The position numbers and the translations under genes were made by a program. A stretch of 64,000 nt of DNA. It comes from Porphyra umbilicalis (Eukaryota > Rhodophyta > Bangiophyceae > Bangiales > Bangiaceae). Below are positions 55,096 to 64,000 of this stretch, piece by piece (the stretch's first letter is position 1; each line of letters opens with the position of its first letter). The DNA is taken from the NCBI GenBank assembly GCA_002049455.2, contig KV919060.1, positions 32,912 through 96,911 of the forward strand. Direction: 5' to 3'. The notes under the pieces are model-generated. The model had not been told where the DNA came from. It saw only the letters and a program-made list of their open reading frames with translations, and did no database searches.

Positions 55096-58000
55096 GGAGC
55101 CCGTATCCCAGGACACTTCATGCGCACGCACCTCAGGTATGGCCATGTTTCTCAGGTAAATGCACTCTCTGGCACTCTAGTTGCCGCCCGCACGTCGTTG
55201 CGGAACGCTCTATGGCCTTTCCGCATGGCCATGTGAAGCGCACGTCCTGTGCAGCGAGCTCGAGAGGCCTGGAGGGATGTTCATGCATCATGTTGAGACC
55301 CTTCTGGCGCTGTAAAGCAATACACCCTCATCAGCCCGGAGAGTTATTCCATATCAGTTTGAAGAAGAAACCTGCCCATATGACCACGCGCAAGCCGATT
55401 TTCGAACCCAATGTGGGTCCACATGCCCAGAAATGGTATGTGTTGTTGACGTTGACGTGTCTGCGTGCTTTCCTGTATGGGCAGGGGCATGGGCAGGGAC
55501 GCTGAGCACTTGTGTCTGCAGCAACGGTGCCTTGCACACTGGCCTCCCCGTCGGCTACGCACGTCTCTTCGACAGCGTTGCATTCATGGTGGCAGGCCAT
55601 AGCTGCACACAGAAAGACACGCATCCTCGTCGATTGTACGAGCTTTATTTATCACCAGAATACGTGTCTTGCTTGTTTGCTGGTACGCCTCGTGGTACAC
55701 AGGAGCGTCTTTGCATGAAGAGATAAACACCGCGGCGGGAGGCATACTCGTTGCACAAGTTCCACTAGCTGTTTTTACTGCACCTCCAAACCCAAAGAGA
55801 GTGCTAACGAAGCCTTTGCAGTGGATGGGAGGCGAAAAGCAGGGGGGCTACGAAGGTACAATACATGTCGGCCTCGAGACAAATACCACCAGCACTCTAT
55901 TCATGGCTACGAACTCCTCTATTAGACGACTTAACGCGGTTATCGACGACTTTTTCAACAGCCGCAAGCTTGGTGCGAAGGACCTCATTTGGGGTATCGC
56001 CGGTCAAGATACGCCGTCCTCTGCTGAATGAATGCGGCTCTGTCAGTGGGTGTCTTTTTGAGAGGTGCAGCTCTCCAGAGATATTTTGAGCTCCATGCTT
56101 CTTGCCTGCTGATCTGGAGCGAGGAGCCAAAGACTGGCCTTGTTCTTTTGCTCTGATCCCTTCTCCTGCGTCACAATCCGCATCCCATACACTTCGTCTC
56201 CTCCCCCCACCCCCCCGCTCCCCACTGCACCGCTCCAGGCAAGAAGACAGCCGGGACCGCACCGTCGCTTGGAGAGGCCAGGTCCTGTTTCTCATACTTA
56301 TAGGAGGGCAGGGTGACTACTTGCCCCCGGAGGGACACGAAGCTGGCTGCAAGTGTCGGCGGGGGCGGTGTCCAGAGGAAGCAACACGGATAGAAACGCG
56401 TGAGCCGGCGAAAACTGCCTGCACTAGTCCTTTCCATCGCCCCGGATTGGGCGCAATCCTCCATTTCTCGTGGGCTGCACAGTGGTGTCCTTTCACGTGT
56501 TTCCGACCTACTCGTCCTGGATCCTGTACTGATCGCCGCAGCCGTTTAGAGAATCAAGTCGCACTGGAAAAAACTTAGCGGACTTCGGTGGCTATTTAAT
56601 GAGGTCCTGATCATGCCGCCAACACACGATAAGGACGTTGTTGGACGGGATGCAAGCTAACACTCTCAGTGTAAAGAGGAAGAACCCGTTTTCAACGAGT
56701 TTCTACGAACAACTCGAGGGAAAAACGAGCTCTTGCTGGATCCAACCACCAGGACCACTGCGCAGGTGCGAACGCGTGTGGTCTACGCAGGTGCCAACGC
56801 GTGTGGTCTGCGCAGGTGCCAACGCGTGGCAGGGCGCGGTGTTCGGAGTCTCGTCACTCCGCGGCGACAGTCGCTGTCTCTCGCAAACTGTCGTGTCCTG
56901 CTCGTCTACCCCGCTTCGACGTGTCGTCGCGAGGCCAAGCCCCGGCGAGAGCTTGTGCGCGGACGGCAGGCCACCCGTCTGCGGCTGCCTCTTCCAGGAG
57001 TCCCCGGGGCTCTACTGGCGGCAGTTTTCGTTGCGGCCACTACCCCGCTGCTCGGCCACCCGGTCGATGACACGGCGCGTGCCAACGCTCGCGAGCGACA
57101 CCTGCTGCCGCGGGGGAACAAGAGATATCCTCAGCTGGTCTTTCAGAGCCCTTGCGTGGCTTTGAGGGCGCTCCTGCGCCACGACCCTTGCCCCCCGACA
57201 CGGGCTCCACCCCACTGTCTGCGCCACAACTGCGTGGATTGCCTGTCTGCCCTCCATCTTGGTACTATTTGGGAGCCCTGCCTGTGTCTCCGTTGCAATT
57301 TGACCGCTAACAGACGCCGTGGCGTGGCCTGGAGCTGTGCAGGACCTGCTTTTTCTATCCTTGGGTCTGCGCTCGCGGCTCGTACGCATGGCGTTGATTG
57401 AACACGCACAATACAGGCCCATCTGCGAGGAGTGTTGGTGTGGTGCTTCATCCCTCGCACCGACCCACCCGCTGTGAGGCGGTCCACCTGACGCGCGATC
57501 ACCACCGCCGCCGACGCGCCCACGCGGTTGTCGCCTGCCATCGACCTCCCCGCCGCGTAGCTCGGGCTGGAGGTGACGGCGGCGTCGGCGGCACACGACC
57601 GCAGTGCTGCCCTGCGGTTTGCCACTGTGTTAGTGAGGTGGCGGTCGGACGCGGTCGGCGGCCGGTGGCGAAAGCGCAGCGAGCAGTTGGCCGTCAGGAG
57701 CACTATTCGACCCTCTGCTGCCGTCGCTCCCTCGGCGGCCGCCAAGACCCGGGCCGCAGCCAAGAACGCCCCGCCAGTTGTCTTCGTTCCTTGCTTGTGC
57801 CTCGTACGTTGCAACTACCATCCATCCATCTCTGTTGTGTCCATGCGAGTGCAGGTCCTGCGGGCAGTGCCTGTTTCTGTGTGGGAGTTGTGTTCGTGAG
57901 TCTGTCTCTGGTAGGTGCTGGACGAACTGTGGGGCTCATATCGTGCACGGCGTCGTGCACGAGCGCTGTGCTCCAACAGAGACTGACCTGCTCCGCTTAT

Positions 58001-58116
58001 ACGACAATGTTTCTCGCCTTTTCATGCTACTTGTTGTCGTTCCTTTCACTTTCTCTCTCAGACAGTCCTGAAGGGGATGCCTCACCCTGGTTCACTTCGC
58101 CTTGTCGCTTGGCACA
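55096..58116. other. No supported gene; small 25-bp repeat
   Basis: Three kilobases of mixed composition upstream of the DDE transposase. At 56762-56830 a ~25-bp unit (cgcaggtgccaacgcgtgtggtc) is present about 2.7 times. Short open frames show no domain. Part may be the 5' non-coding region of the downstream transposon. Confidence 0.4.
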
Positions 58117-61100
58117 ATGCCACGCGTGCAATGCTTCTACTGCGACGCTGAGTTTCGGACAAAGTACCACCGGCGGCAACACACAACTGCCCGTCACCCG
58201 CAGCAGATGGAATGAGATGCGCAAGGACACCCTCGAGTAGGTGGGCTCGTGGAGGGCCTCGGGGACAGTGTGCATGCCGCACTCACCGGCATGATGAACG
58301 TGGGAGGCAGGACGTTCTTCCCCCCCTCCCCTGGATCGCCTGGTGCTGGTGCCGTTGGACGACGGCCAAACCCCTGCTCCGCGGACGAAGACCGTGGCAA
58401 TGGCCCCGCTGGGATGGCCGCCGACCTCCTGCGTGTTACCCGTGGCATTTTCCCGTCCAGTCCTCCCGCTGTGCCGGCCGTCATGCAACGGTCGGTTACG
58501 ACTGGCACAATCACGGACAAGGTGTACCATTTCTACCGCTCCAAGGACGACCTGTCAAACACCAAGCCGATGGTCCTGCCGTCGGTCGGGCAGAGGCCGA
58601 CGCACTTCAACACCGCCGAGCTACGGGCTGTCCGCATGTTTGTGTTGTCGACGGGCGGCAGCGGCATGTCACAGTCGGCGCGCGCCGACTACTGGCGCCT
58701 ACAGCAGCAGCTAGAGCGTGCTGCACGTCCGGTGCAGCCGGGGGGGGTGCAAGAGCTCGGGCCCTTCGAGAAGACGTTTCCAACGTCTTCCTCATTCGTG
58801 AGGGCCTTGTCTTTCGAGCAGGACCGGTGCTTGTACGAGATGGGGTGGAAGGAGAATCGCATCCGCTTGGGCGGGGAGACTCACGTCTTCCACTGGCGGG
58901 ACCTGCTGGATGTTATGGTGGAGTCGTTGGAGATGGCCAGTGACGTGCGGGTTTTTGGTGAGCCCGAGTTTTCGCCAGGTGGTGAGCGCTTGCGCAGCGA
59001 GACTATGAACAGCGACCTCTTCCTCGACGAGCAAGCGGAAGTCATGTCGCGAAACAGGCCCATCCCTGGCGAGAAGCCGCTCCGCTTTATGCCCTTTATG
59101 GCCGGCACGCAGATATTTACGGACGGCGCCCTGGTCTCTTGGAACGGTGGTATGCGTGTCGGCTCCCATAATCATGTCTGCGCGAGGCCCTTTATGTGTG
59201 ATGTCTGTTTTCCTACCACACTCGTTGCGTGTACCTGCACACGCACTGCTTGACTCAGCATCGGCTGCGCATGCATGCATGGGCCCTGTCGGACGACGCA
59301 CTCACACCCTATCGGCTTGCTCTTGTCGTCTGGCGCATGTGTCTTGGTGCTTTTTTCCTCTCTGCATCGAATCAAACCACAGCACACTACGTGTACCCCA
59401 TCAGGGTACGCTTCGTGAACATTCGCAGTGGGCGCACCGGGTGGATGACGATTGGGTACATCCCTTTCATCAAACCCAGGCATGGGAAGAGCAAAAAGGC
59501 GCAGCGCATCTTGCGCATGATGCGCGACGAGCTACTGCAGCGGTGCATTGCAGTCATTCTCGACAGCTTCTCCGTCGCCAGTCGCAAGGGCGTCCCAGTG
59601 AGACTGGCGCAGCACGGGCAGATGCAGGCGGTGCCGCGCATCGTCCTCTACGCTGCAGATCAGCCCGAGGAGCGGCATGTGTTAGGACTTATGCTGGGTG
59701 GATGTACCCACTTGTGTTCGTCTTGCATGGCGTCCAAGTCGACCGCCGGGGCCGATCATCCGGCTTGGGAGGCACGCGCTGTGCATATCAACCTCGAGAA
59801 GCAGCTGGAGGTCGCGCTGCTGTACGAGGCTGGCACAGGGGCCGCACGCATCAGACAACTTTCAAAGGAGCTGTCGGCGCTGCAGTTTGTCCCCGCGCTA
59901 GCGTCTGTACACGGCCTTTCTTCCGGCACGTGCGCGTTGTACCAAGTTTTTGGCTTCGACCTTCTCCACGTACGTTCTGAGCGATCGGTTGAGTCACTTG
60001 TGGTTTGGTGATGTCAGCAACGAGTTCGATGAGTCTACGAGAGGGTAGACTACAACCCGCCACTGCGTATGTCCGTCTGCTGACTTTCTTGCTTTGCATG
60101 TGTTCGCGTGCATGGCTCATATGGAACTGGTGCACGACGTCTGGGTGTGCAGGTGATGAAGCTGGGTGTTCTTCGTGTCCTCGCGGCAAAGATCCCCGAG
60201 CTTCTTGCTGTGCTGTGCGCAAAAGGGCTGGCACGATTCGGGTCTGTGGAGAACACTATCATCGCTATGTGCGCCCGATTGCTCTGGTTTGGACGAAGGT
60301 CAAAGGCGTCCACTGCGCAACCAGGGTATGTTGGAATCGGTGGCCGCGGGTGTGACGCGCCTGCGAGCTGAAGCCTCCGTGCATGAACATACGATGCGCC
60401 CTTGGTGATCAGCGCCTGACTCGAACTGCTCCGCGATGCGCTCGTCTCGCGGTTGGCTTGCGTATCCACACTATTCAACAGGTATCTTGTGCCGGCCGAC
60501 GTCAAGCAGGCGACGCTGAAGGGGCGCCAATGGCGGTACGGCATTACGGTGTGGGCATTCATGGTCGCTGGGCTAGTTGCGCGCCGCTCGGAGTTCTCGA
60601 CGGAGCCATGTGACCCTCAACCTCGCAAGCGCAAGCGGGACGAGGCTGCAGCGGCCGCAACAGCGGCATCATTGGAGGGCAGCGACGACGTCACGCCGGC
60701 AGCGACGCTGGCATCCACGACGGCTGTCGACGGCACCTCGGATGCCGGCTCTGACGCAGGATCGGTGGCTTCGGGGTGCACGATGTCGGGTGGCGAGGAG
60801 GAGGGCGAGCAGGAAGCCGTGCCTGAGCCCGACGCTACGACCACGGAGTGGGTGGACACCTTCGGCGACAAGGAGATGCAAGAGGCCGTGCTTGACGTTG
60901 TTTGCCGTGGCGCTCATGTTATGGCGCGGCTGTGCCTGGACAACGAGTTCGAGAAGACGCACTGGACGGAGGAGGAGATCCGATCGCTGGCGGTCGAAGC
61001 GCGTGAGTTCGTGACCAAGTACGTTCGCGTGCTGTTCGGCGCCATCCACACCAGCAAAATGCACCGCCTCGCATACCACTTGGCGGGTGAGCTATTGCTC

Positions 61101-62240
61101 CGCGGCAACCTCACTGAAGCTGACACGTCCGTGAACGAGATGCTGATGAAGCTTTGCAAGGCAATGTACAGTCGCACCAACAAGCAGGTGACCACGTTCA
61201 AGGTGCAGCTCCTGCGTGCACAGCAGACGCTGGAGCGTATCATCGCGGAAGACGCCGAGGAGGCAGACCTCGAGGAGGCCTCTAAGGGGGAGGAGAACGA
61301 GCTCCACGGCGTTGTCGAAGACGAAGATGCAGTTCGGCGTCATGACAAGCCGACGGGCGAGGAGCATGCGAACGGGGCGCTGGTGCTGGAAGGGGTGGCT
61401 CAGGAGTTGATACTCGACACGGAATGGCCGGAAGGTGACCACGGCAGCGCCTGCGACCGCAATGACAATGGCAGCAGTGTCGGCGGCGGCGACAACGGCA
61501 GCGGCGGCGGCGGCGGCGACGGCGACCGCGGACCCGTTGGCGGGGACGGCGACGGCGAGTGTGACGGCTGTCCTAAGGCCACGTCTAACGCCGTCCCATC
61601 CCGCCATAAGCGCATTCGTGTGCGCGGCCAGTGTGCGCTTGTGGGTGACGTGGCCAAGCTTCACTATGGACGGCTGCAGGCGCTTCCGGAGCTGCTCGGT
61701 CTGGATCAGTCGGCGGTCATCACCGTGCGCAACTCGGCTGACATTTGCGCATCGTTCGAGTGGAAGGCGTCCCCGACAAAGAAGGAGCGGATGCAGCAGG
61801 TTCGTGCGGCGGACCAGTTGTGGGGCGGCGCATGGTACGACCACGTCCGCTGGCTCGACGCAGACGATGTACCGTGCTACGGCCTTGTGCGCCTTGTGCT
61901 GTGCGCCAAGGCCGGCATTGCATACCACGCGGTGGTCGTACAGCGACTGGTGGCATCAGAGACGCGAAAGAACTGCGTCCTCTCGTCTTGGGGCTGCGAG
62001 AGACTCAAGTGGCAGATGGATGAGGGCACGGGCTTCCCCGCACTTGAGGTGCTCAAGCTCACCGATGTCCAGCGACTCGAGCACATCGTGCCCGACTTTG
62101 AGGACCTCTGTGAGCGGCACGGCTTGTTAGCGACGCCAGGAAGCGTCGCCGACACTCCCGGAGAGCGCACCTTGCAGCGGTTCTTTACAAATGTCTGGTG
62201 TCCATGGACTGGGGGCCTGTCCTACGAGCGGAGTCGATAA
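58117..62240 (+). CDS. Four-exon DDE transposase (KDZ/Plavaka-like, CACTA lineage) with a C2H2 finger cut off by TGA
   Basis: ATG 58117 encodes a finger (CFYCDAEFRTKYHRRQHTTARH), then an in-frame TGA at 58213-58215; the frame reopens with ATG 58291. Exons from there: 58291-59149, 59383-59969, 60153-60325, 60482-62240. All introns are GT-AG (GTATGC, GTACGT, GTATGT donors; CACAG, TGCAG, CAACAG acceptors) and the sum is exactly 1126 codons, which supports the model. Joins give TDGALVSWNG|AHYVYPIRVRF, FGFDLLH|VMKLGVLRVL and STAQPG|YLVPADVKQ. Other blocks: RIVLYAADQPEERHVLGLML, CTHLCSSCMA, SVNEMLMKLCKAMYSRTNKQ. The pattern is that of cut-and-paste transposases related to KDZ and Plavaka. The TGA may be a lesion or the finger may belong to an unspliced 5' part. 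Ends of the element were not found. Confidence 0.75.
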
Positions 62241-62786
62241 ATGGTTGTTGTTCTCTTTCGTCATGAGGGGAGGTGGGGGGAAAAGCGGCGGTGTGCGAGA
62301 GCACCATGAGGAAGGCGACGAGTGTGCGCACGAGATGGCGGTGGAGGAGGTGTGCACATGGCGGCAGCAGTGGCGAAGCCTGACCACAGTAAAGCCACGG
62401 CATCTACGCTGTACGATACGCATCGGCTGTGTCACAGGCGAAGGAGGTAGCCGCCCATCTGAATGCCACTCACAATTGTCGAAGGCCTGCCACAGTCGTA
62501 GGCGGGACGCCCTATAAGGCATGTCTCCCATTCTCGGGGTTCACATGCATCCCCACATACCCCCTCTCATAAAAACGTTGGCCCCGCCCCAACGCCCCTC
62601 TCACCCCCACACACATGCAGCTTGCAGACGGATTGTTGCTTCTGCAGAAATGACGGCGCCACCTCCTCACGTAAGTCGGCCGCCATCGCTGGCGAGAACC
62701 GTCCCAGAATCACCTTCACGCTGCCGCTGTCCCACCTCCCTCTCAGCCACCATCACTAGCCACAGACGGTACTAAAAACACGCCAT
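62241..62786. other. Convergent spacer
   Basis: This lies between two convergent stops. No gene is seen. A cataaaaac stretch at ~62568 is AT-rich but points away from either start. Confidence 0.4.
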
Positions 62787-63977
62787 TCACTCAAAGACGA
62801 AGTCCTCACTGCTATCCGTTAAAGAGTCCTCGCCACCGTCCGTCGTGGAATCATCGCATACTTCCGGCTCCATCTCCGGCCAGCGGACTACGCAAGGCGG
62901 CTGGCGGCTTGAGCCGGGGCGCATCCTCCGCCCCCATGCCATACACAGGCGGGCTGCCCCAACGCACGTCGCGTGCTCGACCGCCTCAGAAACAGCCGCT
63001 GCGTCCGTTCGGCCGTTGGCAGCAATACTAAGCGCCTCGCGAATGACATGCTTCTCCAGCACTGCCCAGTGCGCGGCGCACCGACGCGTAGATGTGAGCA
63101 CCGGCCACGCGGCCGCCACGCCGTCGTACACTGCCGCAAGGAACTCAATGGCGCCCACCATGGCCGTCGCTTGCACGGCGCCATCGCCGTCAAAGTAACG
63201 ATCCAGCGGGCCACCCACCGAGCGGACGGCCTCCTCTACCCACCTAGCAAAGTTTGGGCGTCCGCGATACCGTAGGGTGCCAGACACAACAGAGACCGGT
63301 CCGCGCTGCACGTGCGCGAAGGCAAGACGCCGAATCTTGGCCGCCCGACGAGCACGGCGTCGGAGGATGGAGAAAGCAACCGGCATCCCCCAACTCCCAT
63401 CAAAGGGTGCTGGCTCTAGAGGCGTAGGTGGGCGCACGTGGAAGAACGTCATCCTCAGCACCGCCCACAGGTTGAAAGCGACCTCCGGATACCCGGTAGG
63501 GCCGTGGGACCACTCCCAGCAGTCTTGCTCGGCGGTTGACCCCCTCAGAGGGATGCCCCACACATGCACAACGGCGCTTGTCGTCACGCTAAAGCGTATA
63601 CACTGGCGGCAGCCGCCGCGACCAACGGGCCGATGCCGGTTGGTCAGGCCCTCTGGGTGGTCGGTCAGGAAGTGGTCGACCCAAGCGAGGAGGTCCATGC
63701 AACTCGCCCCCGCCACCCCCCATGAATCCCACGCACGATAAAGAGTGTTCACCGCACGGAGGAGGCCAACAATGGCGCGCCCCTGCTGCGCCGACAACAG
63801 CTGGGGTATCAGCGGCGGCTGGCGGCGGCTCACGTCGGGCCACTCCCACGCCCTTCGCTCAGCCGCTGTCGCGCCCACACCAAGCACCGCCCATCCGATC
63901 GCGGCGTAGATGGAGTCGTTGTCACATGCCGACCGTAAAAAAGGCGAGGTGGCACCGAGTGCCAGCCGGTCAGCCAT
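62787..63977 (-). CDS. Unidentified 396-residue protein
   Basis: A single frame runs from ATG 63977 (MADRLALGATSPFLRSACDN) to TGA 62787 with normal, non-repetitive composition, unlike the surrounding GC noise. Visible parts: GWAVLGVGATAAERRAWEWP, GLLRAVNTLYRAWDSWGVAG, GGCRQCIRFSVTTSAVVHVW, NFARWVEEAVRSVGGPLDRY, and an acidic Ser-rich tail ending SSEDFVFE. No family is recognised. It is convergent with the DDE transposase 0.55 kb away and may be carried by the same element. The start is within 25 bp of the window edge but reads as a true ATG. Confidence 0.7.
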   Translation of the reverse strand: MADRLALGATSPFLRSACDNDSIYAAIGWAVLGVGATAAERRAWEWPDVSRRQPPLIPQLLSAQQGRAIVGLLRAVNTLYRAWDSWGVAGASCMDLLAWVDHFLTDHPEGLTNRHRPVGRGGCRQCIRFSVTTSAVVHVWGIPLRGSTAEQDCWEWSHGPTGYPEVAFNLWAVLRMTFFHVRPPTPLEPAPFDGSWGMPVAFSILRRRARRAAKIRRLAFAHVQRGPVSVVSGTLRYRGRPNFARWVEEAVRSVGGPLDRYFDGDGAVQATAMVGAIEFLAAVYDGVAAAWPVLTSTRRCAAHWAVLEKHVIREALSIAANGRTDAAAVSEAVEHATCVGAARLCMAWGRRMRPGSSRQPPCVVRWPEMEPEVCDDSTTDGGEDSLTDSSEDFVFE

Positions 63978-64000
63978 GCACAGGTGGCTAGCGACGAGCT

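Noticed and set aside
58212-58943. Trp/Arg/Cys-rich + frame over the DDE transposase
   Set aside because: Shadow frame of exon 1; no domain and incompatible with the splice joins that rebuild the transposase.
1-64000. Organellar or bacterial origin of the window
   Set aside because: GT-AG introns, RBMX2, eEF3 and eukaryotic transposons with nuclear architecture argue against it; no operons or Shine-Dalgarno spacing.

Overview
The window is nuclear DNA of a GC-rich, intron-poor eukaryote. Support comes from GT-AG introns, a eukaryotic splicing factor (RBMX2/Ist3), a cytosolic translation factor (EF-3), a plastid-type oxidoreductase with an apparent transit peptide, and several eukaryotic DNA transposons. 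Extreme GC, Ala/Gly/Pro-rich proteins, mostly single-exon host genes and abundant G/C homopolymers fit a bangiophyte red alga of the Porphyra/Pyropia kind. That assignment is an inference, not something the sequence proves.

Layout. 0-12 kb is repeat- and transposon-dominated: a 48-bp minisatellite, a broken NAM-associated-domain gene (+), a ~60-bp GC minisatellite, a PIF/Harbinger transposase (-) with one internal amber codon, then 87-bp and 160-bp tandem arrays and a 384-bp direct repeat. 12.9-31.9 kb is the host-gene core: a SWIM-finger fragment (+), a saccharopine-dehydrogenase-like oxidoreductase (-), a complete EF-3 (+), RBMX2/Ist3 (-), a ~5-kb armadillo-like protein (+), a secreted DOMON protein (+) and a REX1-like protein (-). 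33.1-35.9 kb is an unidentified three-exon gene (-). 38.6-43 kb looks like a graveyard of decayed genes (AFG1-like and DDWG-motif) invaded by two tandem 1.1-kb elements with terminal inverted repeats. 43.5-52.8 kb is a low-complexity host gene split by a complete 6.36-kb CACTA/EnSpm element carrying a TNP2-type transposase and a two-exon accessory gene. 53-64 kb holds a Pro-rich coiled-coil gene (-), a four-exon DDE transposase (+) and an unidentified single-exon gene (-).

How it fits together. At least three class-II transposon families (Harbinger, CACTA, a KDZ/Plavaka-like family) and one non-autonomous family occupy the flanks, with slow-evolving housekeeping genes between them. In five places (oxidoreductase, armadillo-like, REX1-like, low-complexity gene, CACTA transposase) the reading frame changes exactly at long G/C homopolymers. 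Indels in those runs, from the assembly or real, are a simpler explanation than independent gene death. The in-frame stops in the Harbinger and NAM genes are not at homopolymers and look like genuine decay. The most interesting structures are the CACTA element sitting in a (CGG)n coding tract and the tandem palindrome-rich elements at 40.36-42.64 kb.
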